This document shows, piece by piece, positions 16,728 through 25,028 of a stretch of 55,882 nt of DNA (position 1 is the first letter of the stretch; every line of letters starts with the position of its first letter). The stretch is from positions 11,211-67,092 of the forward strand of contig DIWB01000015.1 in assembly GCA_002428385.1 (NCBI GenBank), read 5' to 3'. Below the pieces are notes generated by a model that was not told where the DNA came from, ran no database searches, and worked only from the letters and a program-made list of their open reading frames with translations. The stretch is from Bacteroidales bacterium UBA6117. Lineage in GTDB: Bacteria > Bacteroidota > Bacteroidia > Bacteroidales > VadinHA17. The position numbers and the translations under genes were made by a program.

Positions 16728-18074
16728 CTAATTCAATTTAAACGCCTTCTTTATCCTCTCAACATAATCCAGCTTCTCCCACGCGAAGAACTCAACTTTC
16801 TTCTTATAGACTTCCTTGCCGTTCCCGTTGGTTCCGACAGGTTTTGAGCCCCTGACAGGGTAGTAAACCTCTACCTCCCTGGTTTCATTGATGCGTCCGA
16901 AGTGACCGTAGGTTGCTGTTGACAGGAACACCGGGTTCTTCAGTCCGAAACGCTCCACGATTGAGTAGGGCCTCAGGTCGAACAGTTCATTCAGTACGGT
17001 TGATATCTCGCTGTCGTGCAGTATCCTGCCCTTTTTATCCTTTACTTTTGCGGTGCCGTATGTGTTTACATAAAGCCCGACCGGCTGTGCCACCCCGATT
17101 GCATAGGCTATCTGGATAAGCGCCTGGTCGCAGACTCCCGAGGCCACCAGGTTCTTGGCAATATGCCTGGCAGCATAGGCTGCCGACCTGTCGACCTTGG
17201 ATGAATCTTTCCCTGAAAAAGCTCCGCCGCCATGGGCTCCGTGTCCGCCGTAGGTGTCAACTATTATCTTCCTTCCCGTGAGTCCGGTATCTCCGTGAGG
17301 TCCTCCGATAACGAACTTGCCCGTCGGGTTGACCAGCAGCTTCACATCGTCATTGATGAGTTTGCCAATTTCTTTGGGGAGCAGCTTTTTGACCCGGGGA
17401 AGCAGGATCTTCTTCAGATCATCCTTTATCTTATTCTGCATTTCCTGTTCGGCTTTTTTAGCTGCCTTTGAAGAATTGTTCTCCGGAAGAACGAATTCAT
17501 CATGCTGGGTGCTGATGACTATGGTGTCGATCCTGACTGGCTTGTTGTTGTCATCGTATTCAATCGTAACCTGCGATTTGCTGTCGGGCCGGAGGTACTT
17601 CATCTGTTTCCCTTCCTTCCTGATCGCGGCAAGCTGCTTGAGAAGAGTCTGGGCAAGCTCGATGCTGAGGGGCATGTAATTGTCCATCTCGCGGCAGGCG
17701 TAGCCGAACATCATCCCCTGGTCGCCGGCTCCCTGATCCTCGGGCTTTTCCCTGTCAACTCCCTGACGGATATCCGGCGATTGTTCATGTATGGTTGAAA
17801 TGACTCCGCACGAATCACTGTCGAAGCGGTATTCAGGCTTTGTATAGCCGATTTCCTTTATCACACGGCGGGCCGTCTCCTGAACGTCAACCCATCCTTC
17901 GGTACGGACTTCGCCGCCGCAAAGGACAAGACCTGTTGTTACAAAAGTCTCGCATGCCACTTTTGATTCGGGATCCCACTTGAGAAACTCGTCAAGAAGA
18001 GCGTCTGATATCTGATCGGCAACCTTGTCGGGATGCCCTTCCGAAACTGATTCGGATGTAAATAGATAACCCAT
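16728..18074 (-). CDS. metK: S-adenosylmethionine synthetase
   Basis: This 448-residue enzyme makes SAM from methionine and ATP. It starts with FTSESVSEGHPDKVADQISDA and contains DQGMMFGYAC, VNPTGKFVIGGPHGDTGLTGRKII and GGGAFSGKDSSKVDRSAAYA. It is somewhat longer than the usual 380-430 residues because of a Lys-rich segment around 205-245 (SKAAKKAEQEMQNKIKDDLKK). It is convergent with the methionine operon and has its own promoter, with a leader that resembles a SAM-II riboswitch. The operon makes methionine and this gene consumes it, so both may be repressed by SAM. Confidence 0.96.
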   Translation of the reverse strand: MGYLFTSESVSEGHPDKVADQISDALLDEFLKWDPESKVACETFVTTGLVLCGGEVRTEGWVDVQETARRVIKEIGYTKPEYRFDSDSCGVISTIHEQSPDIRQGVDREKPEDQGAGDQGMMFGYACREMDNYMPLSIELAQTLLKQLAAIRKEGKQMKYLRPDSKSQVTIEYDDNNKPVRIDTIVISTQHDEFVLPENNSSKAAKKAEQEMQNKIKDDLKKILLPRVKKLLPKEIGKLINDDVKLLVNPTGKFVIGGPHGDTGLTGRKIIVDTYGGHGAHGGGAFSGKDSSKVDRSAAYAARHIAKNLVASGVCDQALIQIAYAIGVAQPVGLYVNTYGTAKVKDKKGRILHDSEISTVLNELFDLRPYSIVERFGLKNPVFLSTATYGHFGRINETREVEVYYPVRGSKPVGTNGNGKEVYKKKVEFFAWEKLDYVERIKKAFKLN

Positions 18075-18143
18075 ATCTTAATTGTTAAGTTAACACACTA
18101 ACCTTTGATGGGAATTATGGTTGACTGGAAAAACGGGATCAGA

Positions 18144-18194
18144 GGCGTTTTAGCATTTTTTCCTGTGGTTGCAATCAGCTCAAATTTCTCCACC
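18144..18194 (-). promoter_or_regulatory. Candidate SAM-II-like riboswitch in the metK leader
   Basis: The leader of metK contains GTGG (18193-18190), a loop with AAATTTG and ATTGCAA, then CCAC (18168-18165), then an A-rich run and TGCTAAAA (about 18155-18148). This order (short P1, U-rich loop with UUGCAA, P1' and then AAA..GCUAAA) is that of the SAM-II (SAM-alpha) class. AUUU in the loop can pair with AAAU as in its pseudoknot. P1 is only 4 bp and the second pseudoknot helix is imperfect, so I call it a candidate. It begins about 14 bases after a promoter -7 box and ends about 70 bases before metK. The position upstream of the SAM-making gene supports the call. Confidence 0.45.
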
Positions 18195-18207
18195 ATATTC
18201 TTAGGGG

Positions 18208-18238
18208 CAAAGAAAGCAATAAACCGGAATAAAATCAA
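18208..18238 (-). promoter_or_regulatory. Promoter of metK
   Basis: TTG (18238-18236), a 20-base spacer and TTTCTTTG (18215-18208, 7 of 8 to TAnnTTTG) fit a Bacteroidota promoter. Transcription would start close to 18200, just before the candidate riboswitch. Confidence 0.5.
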
Positions 18239-18241
18239 GAA

Positions 18242-18290
18242 TTTCTCGCAGATTCTCGCAGAAGAAAACCGCAGAGTTCCGCAGAGAAAA
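18242..18290. repeat. CGCAGA-type dispersed repeat, copy 2
   Basis: This block repeats the word order of the copy at 8843-8890: TTTCTCGCAGA, TCTCGCAGA, GAAAACCGCAGA, TTCCGCAGAGA. It lies between gldA and metK, upstream of the metK promoter. Confidence 0.6.
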
Positions 18291-18318
18291 TCCAGGGAGA
18301 CGAAGGGACTGAGAGACC

Positions 18319-18346
18319 TCACGCCTTACGCCTCACGCCTCACGCC
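18319..18346. repeat. Tandem heptamer array, 4 units of T(C/T)ACGCC
   Basis: Four 7-bp units, one with a C-to-T change, lie at the 3' end of the gldA-like gene. The fourth unit (18340-18346) supplies that gene's final Ala codon and TGA stop. It has the same arrangement as at 103-123 and 25921-26008. Confidence 0.75.
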
Positions 18347-19254
18347 TTCGTGAGCTCCCTGAAAACCTCCTCCAGATTGCTTTCCTGTTTCTGAAGCGAG
18401 AGCACTGTGAGATTGTTACTGACTGCAAATGAGAATATTGCCGGACGAATATCGGCTTCACCCGGAGCCTCGATTATCCAGATCCTGTCCTTTGCCTTTC
18501 TGACAGTCCCGGCACCGGTAATTGCTCTCAGGAGAGCTTCATCAGTATCCCTGTCAAATTCCACGAGTATGGTCTGAGTTGCCCTGCTGATCTTTGAATA
18601 GATGTCACTCTTTTCCTCGTCGGCCACAATGACTCCCTTGTCGATGATAATAACCCTGCCGCATATCGCTTCAACCTCCTGCATTATATGGGTTGACAGC
18701 ATCACTGTCTTTTCCTGCCCTGCATCACGGATGAGATTCCTTATGTCAACAATCTGGTTCGGATCGAGACCGGTGGTGGCTTCGTCGAGTATAAGCACAT
18801 CGGGATTATGGATGAGAGCCTGGGCCAACCCTACTCTCTGACGGTAACCCTTCGACAGGGAACCGATCTTTTTCTTCTGCTCCGGCTCCAGTCCGGTTAT
18901 CTTTATGATGTTGTCAATCTGATCTTTGATGGGCAGCCCCGATTTGTAAAGCGAAGCGGCAAACTGAAGGTATTCCCTTAAATACATCTCGGGATAGAGA
19001 GGATTGTTTTCGGGCAGATACCCGATCTTCTTCTTGATTTCAAGCGACCCGCCGGCAGTGTCGATGCCGTTCACAAACACCTTTCCCGATGTAGGAGGCA
19101 TGAAGCCGGTGATGATCTTCATCATGGTCGACTTGCCGGCACCATTGGGACCGAGAAATCCGACTATCTCGCCTGTCCTGATCTGAAAAGAAACGTTGTC
19201 GAGGGCTTTCTGATTGCCATACAGCTTAGTAACGCCCTGCACTACAATTGACAT
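18340..19254 (-). CDS. gldA: ABC transporter ATP-binding protein, GldA-like
   Basis: This 304-residue ATPase has Walker A GPNGAGKST near residue 38, a signature in LSKGYRQRVGLAQAL, Walker B VLILDEATTGLDP and the switch STHIMQE. A C-terminal domain of about 90 residues follows (ILVEFDRDTDEALLRAI). The overall layout matches GldA of the GldAFG transporter linked to gliding motility, and also related ABC-2 ATPases. No permease gene is adjacent, so pairing with GldF/GldG is unproven. ATG 19254 is chosen because the longer frame would overlap the neighbouring stress-protein gene. The last codons come from a GGCGTGA repeat. Confidence 0.8.
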   Translation of the reverse strand: MSIVVQGVTKLYGNQKALDNVSFQIRTGEIVGFLGPNGAGKSTMMKIITGFMPPTSGKVFVNGIDTAGGSLEIKKKIGYLPENNPLYPEMYLREYLQFAASLYKSGLPIKDQIDNIIKITGLEPEQKKKIGSLSKGYRQRVGLAQALIHNPDVLILDEATTGLDPNQIVDIRNLIRDAGQEKTVMLSTHIMQEVEAICGRVIIIDKGVIVADEEKSDIYSKISRATQTILVEFDRDTDEALLRAITGAGTVRKAKDRIWIIEAPGEADIRPAIFSFAVSNNLTVLSLQKQESNLEEVFRELTKA

Positions 19255-19318
19255 GAGCCGGTAGTATAAGTTTATGAATGCGAAGATAGTGGATGGGGTT
19301 GGGTTTTGCAACCCTCTC

Positions 19319-20176
19319 CTAAGCCTGCCATCCTCCCATGAACTGCGATGAGTTGGCAAATGATGCCTTCGGATTCACGCAACAAACCGGGATCCTCGAA
19401 CTGTTTGCAATGATCTCCTGTTCCGACGCCCCAAGCATGTAATCGGCAAAGGTCGGACTCTTGGTGGTCACTATGAGAATGAGGTCGGCGTTGATCTTGT
19501 TGGCAAAGTCGATTGTCTTCTGTGCTGTCTTACCCGACTTGGTCTCATGGATTTCATATTCCATATTGTTCTGGATCAGATATTTGATTGCAAAATTGAG
19601 GTTCTTGTTAACCTTGGCCGCAAGCCCCTTGTCCGATGGACTGCTTTTCAGAATATGGATCTTTGAATCGAAGTATTTCCCCATGAAGATTGCCATTCCC
19701 ATCTTCTCCTTATCCTCTACCCTGAAATCGACCGGGAATACGATGTTGTGATACCTGTTCTGGTCAACAGGGGGATCCTGCACAACGATGAAGGGCACTT
19801 TCGACCTGACTATAACCTTGAGGGCCCAGCTTCCGGTAATCTTCTGCATCCCTTTCAAGCCATGGGTTCCCATTACAACGAGGCTCGTGTTCCTGTCCTC
19901 ATCATTCGAGAAATCAGTTATGGCTGAGAAAATGCTTCCCCTTACCACCTCCGATAAAATTGTAATGTTGTTTCTCATGGCATTTTCTTCGGCAATACGT
20001 TTCAGGAGACTTTTCTTCTCTCCCTCTTCCCTCGTCTTGATCCCTGGATCGACCACATGAAGAAGACAGATGTCAGCTCCCACCTGGCGTCCTATCTTGA
20101 CAGCATGTGCCAAAGCCGATTCTGCAACTTTTGTAAAATCCCATGGCACAACTACGAGTTTCTTTTTGTCTTCCAT
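19319..20176 (-). CDS. Universal stress protein, tandem UspA domains
   Basis: This 285-residue protein has two Usp domains, about 1-145 and 150-285. The first shows VVVPWDFTKVAESALAHAVK and the ATP-type loop GTHGLKGMQKITGSWALKVI. The second shows NIVFPVDFR and a looser loop, MLGASEQEIIANSSRIPVCCV. Tandem Usp proteins are cytoplasmic nucleotide-binding proteins linked to stress survival; the exact role is unknown. ATG 20176 is preferred over GTG 20182. It has its own promoter and may be co-transcribed with gldA, 64 bases downstream. Confidence 0.88.
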   Translation of the reverse strand: MEDKKKLVVVPWDFTKVAESALAHAVKIGRQVGADICLLHVVDPGIKTREEGEKKSLLKRIAEENAMRNNITILSEVVRGSIFSAITDFSNDEDRNTSLVVMGTHGLKGMQKITGSWALKVIVRSKVPFIVVQDPPVDQNRYHNIVFPVDFRVEDKEKMGMAIFMGKYFDSKIHILKSSPSDKGLAAKVNKNLNFAIKYLIQNNMEYEIHETKSGKTAQKTIDFANKINADLILIVTTKSPTFADYMLGASEQEIIANSSRIPVCCVNPKASFANSSQFMGGWQA

Positions 20177-20204
20177 ATTCACAATCGGTTTACTGTTATA
20201 TATT

Positions 20205-20238
20205 CAAAGTTATTCATTTTCCTGAAAGGATGATCAAA
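20205..20238 (-). promoter_or_regulatory. Promoter of the universal stress protein gene
   Basis: TTTG (20238-20235), a 22-base spacer and TAACTTTG (20212-20205) match the Bacteroidota consensus. The ATG is 28 bases downstream. Confidence 0.6.
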
Positions 20239-20346
20239 ACGTCTGATTTCAGTCTATCATAAAACTGAATTAGGACAGAAATATTATCATTTCAGGCAAA
20301 TTATCTCATTAGCAGGAAGTCACTTAATAAAATTCTGACTGTTACA

Positions 20347-20379
20347 TTGGAATTTAAGGTGAACATTTTATTACTTTTG
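20347..20379 (+). promoter_or_regulatory. Promoter of asnS-rpoN
   Basis: TTG (20347-20349), a 22-base spacer and TACTTTTG (20372-20379) match the consensus. The asnS ATG is 32 bases downstream. Confidence 0.6.
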
Positions 20380-20411
20380 CGGGGGAAAATTTTGTGACAT
20401 ATATTTCTGGT

Positions 20412-21800
20412 ATGGAAAGAATAAAAGTTAAGGAGCTTCTTTCAGAGCCTGTGGTTGGAAAGGAAGTCCTGGTAAAGGGCTGGGTCAGGACACGGAGAGG
20501 AAATAAGAACATCTCATTCATTGCCCTCAACGACGGGTCAACAATTAACAACATCCAGGTGGTGGCCGACATGGCGCGTTTCGATGAGCGCCAGCTCAGG
20601 GATATTACAACAGGCGCCTGTATAGCAGTGACGGGAGAGCTTGTGGAATCGCAGGGACAGGGTCAGAATGTGGAGATTAACGCCACTTCAATCGAGGTGT
20701 ACGGGAAATGCGATGCCGAGACCTATCCCCTTCAGAAGAAAGGCCATTCGATGGAATTCCTCAGGGAGCATGCTCATCTGCGCTTCAGGACAAACACCTT
20801 CGGAGCCGTATTCAGAATAAGACATGCAATGGCTTTCGCCATTCACAAGTATTTCAACGATAAGGGTTTCTTCTATCTTCATACTCCGATAATAACCGGA
20901 AGCGATGCCGAAGGCGCCGGCGAGATGTTCCAGGTTACAACTCTTGAACCTGGAAATCCCCCGCGGAATGAAGAGGGAGCTATTGACTACACCCAGGATT
21001 TCTTCGGGAAGCCGACCAATCTTACGGTTTCGGGTCAGCTTGAAGGAGAACTGGGAGCCCTTGCCCTCGGAGAAATTTACACCTTCGGACCCACTTTCAG
21101 GGCCGAGAATTCAAATACCCCAAGGCACCTGGCCGAATTCTGGATGATAGAGCCCGAAATGGCATTCTACGACCTTAAGGACAATATGGACCTTGCCGGG
21201 GATTTCCTGAAATACCTTATCAGGTATGCGCTCGACAATTGCAGCGATGACCTGAAGTTCCTGAACAGCATGATTGACAAGGAACTGCTCGAAAGGCTTA
21301 ATTTTGTTGTTTCAAACGAATTTGTCAGACTTACATACACCGAGGCGGTTGGCATTCTCACTTCCGCTGATAAAAAATGGGAGTTCCCTGTGGGATGGGG
21401 AAGGGATTTGCAGGCAGAGCACGAAAGATACCTCGTTGAGGAGCATTTCAAACGGCCTGTGATCCTGATCAATTACCCGAAGGAGATCAAGGCTTTCTAC
21501 ATGAAGCAGAATGACGACGGAAAGACAGTCAAGGCCATGGATGTGCTCTTCCCGGGAATAGGAGAGATTATCGGAGGTTCGCAGAGAGAAGAGAATTACG
21601 ACAGACTGGTCAGCAGGATAAAGGAACTCGGACTTCCCGAAAAGGACCTCTGGTGGTACCTCGAGACCAGGAAATTCGGAACGGCACCTCACAGTGGATT
21701 CGGACTGGGATTCGAAAGGATGATATTATTTATGACCGGTATGTCAAATATCAGGGACGTAATTCCGTTTCCAAGAACACCAAAGAACGCGGAATTTTAA
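20412..21800 (+). CDS. asnS: Asparaginyl-tRNA synthetase
   Basis: This 462-residue class II synthetase has an N-terminal OB fold (VLVKGWVRTRRGNKNISFIALNDGS) for the anticodon. Class II motif 2 is FRAENSNTPRHLAEFWMIEPE. Motif 3 is GFGLGFERMILFMTGMSNIRDVIPFPRTP at the C-terminus, with the Asn-type ending. An upstream in-frame GTG at 20394 is too near the promoter to be the start. rpoN follows 35 bases downstream and is probably co-transcribed. Confidence 0.96.
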   Translation: MERIKVKELLSEPVVGKEVLVKGWVRTRRGNKNISFIALNDGSTINNIQVVADMARFDERQLRDITTGACIAVTGELVESQGQGQNVEINATSIEVYGKCDAETYPLQKKGHSMEFLREHAHLRFRTNTFGAVFRIRHAMAFAIHKYFNDKGFFYLHTPIITGSDAEGAGEMFQVTTLEPGNPPRNEEGAIDYTQDFFGKPTNLTVSGQLEGELGALALGEIYTFGPTFRAENSNTPRHLAEFWMIEPEMAFYDLKDNMDLAGDFLKYLIRYALDNCSDDLKFLNSMIDKELLERLNFVVSNEFVRLTYTEAVGILTSADKKWEFPVGWGRDLQAEHERYLVEEHFKRPVILINYPKEIKAFYMKQNDDGKTVKAMDVLFPGIGEIIGGSQREENYDRLVSRIKELGLPEKDLWWYLETRKFGTAPHSGFGLGFERMILFMTGMSNIRDVIPFPRTPKNAEF

Positions 21801-21835
21801 CTCTATAAGCTACCGGTAAACATCAGCAGACAGGC

Positions 21836-23296
21836 ATGCTAAAGCAGAAACTACAGCAGAAACTTCTCCAGAAACTCTCTCCGCAGCAGATCCAGATGAT
21901 CAAGCTGCTGGAGATTCCCACTCTTCAGATCGAACAGAGGATCAAGAAGGAACTGGAGGAGAATCCTGCCCTCGAAGAAGGCTCTGAGGAAGAAGATGAC
22001 GTCTCCCCTCTGGAGGCTGAAGAGGATCAGTATGAGGATAACGATAAGGACCAGGAGGAATTCACACTCGACGACTATATACAGGAAGACGAAATCCCCG
22101 AATACCGCCTGCAGACAAACAACTACAGCAAGGAAGACGAGAAAAGAAGCGAGATCCCCTTCTCGGTCGGGTCAACATTCCAGGAACACCTCGAAGCCCA
22201 GCTCAGCCTCAGGGAACTTACTGAAAAACAGGCCATCCTGGGTGAATATATCCTCGGAAACATCGACGAAGACGGATACCTGCGCCGCGAACTGGTAAAC
22301 ATAGTAGACGACCTTGCTTTTCTTCAGAATGTTACAACCACGGAAAAAGAGCTTGAAGAGGTGCTTGAGATCATACAGGATCTTGATCCGCCCGGCGTTG
22401 GAGCAAGAACCCTGAGGGAGTGCCTGCTGATCCAGCTTGCCATAAAGGACAGGACCCAGCCTGCGCTGAAGACAGCCTACACAGTGCTTGATCTCTATTT
22501 CGAGGAGTTCAGCAAAAGACATTACGACAAGATAACTTCAAAAATGGGAATCACCGAGACACAGCTCAAGGCTGCAATCGATGAGATACTGAAGCTTAAT
22601 CCCAAACCGGGAAGCCTTTACAGTGATTCCTTCAGCAGGTCGTCACAGCCAATCATTCCCGACTTCATTCTTGAGCACACGGAAGAAGGTTTCGACCTCC
22701 ACCTTAATTCCAGGAACCTCCCCGAACTGCGTCTGAATTCTTCATACAACGAGATGCTCCAGTCGTACGTCAGGGACAAGAGACAAAAGAAGGAGATGAG
22801 GGAGGCTGTGATGTTCGTGAAACAGAAAATCGACTCGGCCCGATGGTTTATCGATGCCATAAGGCAGAGGCAGAACACTCTCCTGCTCACCATGAACGCA
22901 ATCCTGAAATACCAGGAGGAATATTTCATCGACGGCGATGAAACAAAGCTCAAGCCGATGATACTGAAGGATGTTGCAGAGATGACCGGACTTGATATTT
23001 CAACCGTGTCGAGGGTCGCCAACAGCAAATACATCCAGACACATTTCGGTATCATGCCTCTGAAATATTTCTTCTCGGAAGGGCTCCAGACCGACAGCGG
23101 TGAAGAGGTGTCGACCAGGGAGATAAAGAGAATTCTGCAGGACTGCATAGAGAATGAGGAGAAGAGAAGACCTCTTACCGATGAGAGGCTTACCGAGATA
23201 TTACAGGAAAAGGGATATCTGATAGCCCGGAGAACCGTCGCAAAATACCGCGAACAGCTCAATATACCCGTTGCCAGGTTAAGAAGGGAAATCTGA
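21836..23296 (+). CDS. rpoN: RNA polymerase sigma-54 factor
   Basis: This 486-residue alternative sigma factor needs ATP-driven activators. Region I is Gln/Leu-rich (KQKLQQKLLQKLSPQQIQM). An acidic region II follows (about 50-95), then the core-binding domain (EHLEAQLSLRELTEKQ onward), a helix-turn-helix (LKDVAEMTGLDISTVSRV) and the RpoN box ARRTVAKYREQL near residue 465, which reads the -24 element. All regions are present. It lies between asnS and a PAP2-like gene. No enhancer-binding activator is seen in the window. Confidence 0.97.
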   Translation: MLKQKLQQKLLQKLSPQQIQMIKLLEIPTLQIEQRIKKELEENPALEEGSEEEDDVSPLEAEEDQYEDNDKDQEEFTLDDYIQEDEIPEYRLQTNNYSKEDEKRSEIPFSVGSTFQEHLEAQLSLRELTEKQAILGEYILGNIDEDGYLRRELVNIVDDLAFLQNVTTTEKELEEVLEIIQDLDPPGVGARTLRECLLIQLAIKDRTQPALKTAYTVLDLYFEEFSKRHYDKITSKMGITETQLKAAIDEILKLNPKPGSLYSDSFSRSSQPIIPDFILEHTEEGFDLHLNSRNLPELRLNSSYNEMLQSYVRDKRQKKEMREAVMFVKQKIDSARWFIDAIRQRQNTLLLTMNAILKYQEEYFIDGDETKLKPMILKDVAEMTGLDISTVSRVANSKYIQTHFGIMPLKYFFSEGLQTDSGEEVSTREIKRILQDCIENEEKRRPLTDERLTEILQEKGYLIARRTVAKYREQLNIPVARLRREI

Positions 23297-23313
23297 ATTA
23301 TTCCAGACCGCGG

Positions 23314-23946
23314 ATGAATAACGAAGACAACATCACTTTAACCGACAGACTGGCAAGGATCCTTTCGTTTATCTTCCACCCGTTATTCATGCCGTTGTAC
23401 GGACTGGTAATTCTGATGTCGGCTCCCACGTTCCTGAAATACCTTCCCCCGGCAGCCAAAAGAGTCCTCTTTCTTGTGGTGCTTGTAAACAATGTTCTTA
23501 TTCCTCTTTTACTGCTGCCTTTTTTAAAGATGAGGAACTTCATCAGTTCATACCACCTTGAGGACAGGCGGGAACGCATTATACCGACGCTGACTGCCTC
23601 AATGCTGTATTTCACCACTTCATTCATAGTTCTGAGGTATCAGATCCCGTTCTTTCTCAAGTCATTCATATTTGCCACCGCGGTGCTGTCGATCGTGGTG
23701 TCGATGATCAACTTCTGGTGGAAAATCTCGATACATGCCGCGGGGGCGGGAGCGCTCACGGCAACGGTAAGTTCTCTCTGGGTAAAGATGTACACACCAC
23801 TTCCCTGGTACCTTCTCGCGGCGCTCGTGGCAAGCGGGTTCATCCTCGCGGCAAGGCTGAAACTGAATTCCCACGATCCTTTACAGGTCTGGACGGGCTA
23901 CCTGACAGGCTTCCTGATAATAATTCTGTTTGTTTTACTGATTTAG
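23314..23946 (+). CDS. PAP2-like integral membrane protein
   Basis: This 210-residue protein has about six hydrophobic segments. The C-terminal half has features of the PAP2 phosphatase fold: SIHAAGAGAL near 145 and SHDPLQVWTGYLTGF near 188, with histidines in the positions of the family's conserved ones. The first KxxxxxxRP motif is not clear, so enzymatic activity is uncertain; it might act on a lipid phosphate or be a structural relative. It starts 17 bases after rpoN, and its last 12 bases overlap the 3' end of the convergent glycosyltransferase gene. Confidence 0.65.
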   Translation: MNNEDNITLTDRLARILSFIFHPLFMPLYGLVILMSAPTFLKYLPPAAKRVLFLVVLVNNVLIPLLLLPFLKMRNFISSYHLEDRRERIIPTLTASMLYFTTSFIVLRYQIPFFLKSFIFATAVLSIVVSMINFWWKISIHAAGAGALTATVSSLWVKMYTPLPWYLLAALVASGFILAARLKLNSHDPLQVWTGYLTGFLIIILFVLLI

Positions 23947-25026
23947 GATCTCATCAAGAGCTTTTTCGAGCAGATCCATGCTCTCTTTTATTAAGCATTC
24001 AGGCCATGCCGGCTCAGGATGAGGCAGTGTTATCATTTTGTCGATCTGTCTCTGAGGGATTGTGAGGAACCATCCCTTTGCCGCCAGATGACGGGCAAGG
24101 TACTCCTGCTCTGTCTGGCCCGGGGTGGGTATCAGCATTGCACTGCATCCGAGACTTATGAGTTCCATAACCGAAGTATAGCCTGAACGGGTGATAATGC
24201 TGCTGCTTGAGACCAGAACATCCCTCATTTCTTCACTTGCCAGGTGATTGTATGAGATTACCTTTCCATTTTCATCTGACCTGGTTTCGGGCCCGGGCTT
24301 CCCTTCCAGCACTACTGTTGTTGTATCCCAGTGGTTCAGGGCATTTGTAACTTTGCGCCTGAGCATGCCTCTCTGCGGTTCAGGTCCCGATAATATTACA
24401 GTGTTGTGAGGGAAACTGAAATTATTCGATTCCGGAGGCGCCATGCCTGAAAACCTCGATAATATCCCGATAAACCTGATGTTCCGGGGAAGCTTTATCC
24501 CGTGAGTGAGACGGCCCGACAGGTTTATCTTGCCGGGCAGATCAGGAATAAGGCAGTACGAATACCTGTTGATGAAGAACCTGTGGAACAGCACTCCGAT
24601 CCACTCGAGGTACCTCAGTCTGTCGGGCAGAGGGATGACGGGAAGGTGGGTGACATATACGCTTTTCACTTTCCTGCTCCACGCCCCGAAGCGGTTATCG
24701 CTGATCACCATGTCGATATCGTGCTTCCGGATGATTCTTTTCAGCCTGATATGTTCCGAAATAATATGATAAAAGAGAAGAGGTGTCTTGAAAAGAAGAA
24801 AGATCCATTGCGGGATGAACCTCGAGTAGCCCGGCCTGAAACCCGGGAAGTGAATGTGACCTGCTCCGGGCAGTTCACGCCTGAACAGCTCCTGATGAGA
24901 CTTTCCGCACGCTGTTATAACATTGTAATTACGTTTCTGAAGCTCCCTTGCAAGCGGTATCATGCGTCCGGCATGACCAAGTCCCCATTCGAGCGGACAA
25001 ATAAGTATATTTTTGATTTTGTCCAA
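23935..25026 (-). CDS. Glycosyltransferase, GT-B fold (MurG/Ugt-like)
   Basis: This 363-residue protein begins with NILICPLEWGLGHAGRMIPLARELQKR, a typical GT-B start in which the Gly/His run lies near the acceptor site. A basic, hydrophobic stretch at about 85-115 may attach it to the membrane. The C-terminal half shows SSSIITRSGYTSVMELISLGCSAMLIPTPGQTEQEYLARHL, the nucleotide-sugar binding region of MurG-like enzymes. Donor and acceptor cannot be told from sequence. It begins two bases after the radical SAM gene and is probably in one transcript with it. Confidence 0.8.
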   Translation of the reverse strand: MDKIKNILICPLEWGLGHAGRMIPLARELQKRNYNVITACGKSHQELFRRELPGAGHIHFPGFRPGYSRFIPQWIFLLFKTPLLFYHIISEHIRLKRIIRKHDIDMVISDNRFGAWSRKVKSVYVTHLPVIPLPDRLRYLEWIGVLFHRFFINRYSYCLIPDLPGKINLSGRLTHGIKLPRNIRFIGILSRFSGMAPPESNNFSFPHNTVILSGPEPQRGMLRRKVTNALNHWDTTTVVLEGKPGPETRSDENGKVISYNHLASEEMRDVLVSSSSIITRSGYTSVMELISLGCSAMLIPTPGQTEQEYLARHLAAKGWFLTIPQRQIDKMITLPHPEPAWPECLIKESMDLLEKALDEILNQ

Positions 25027-25028
25027 GT

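Noticed and set aside
22618..23262. 214-codon minus-strand frame opposite rpoN
   Set aside because: Ser/Phe-rich shadow composition, antisense to a complete rpoN.
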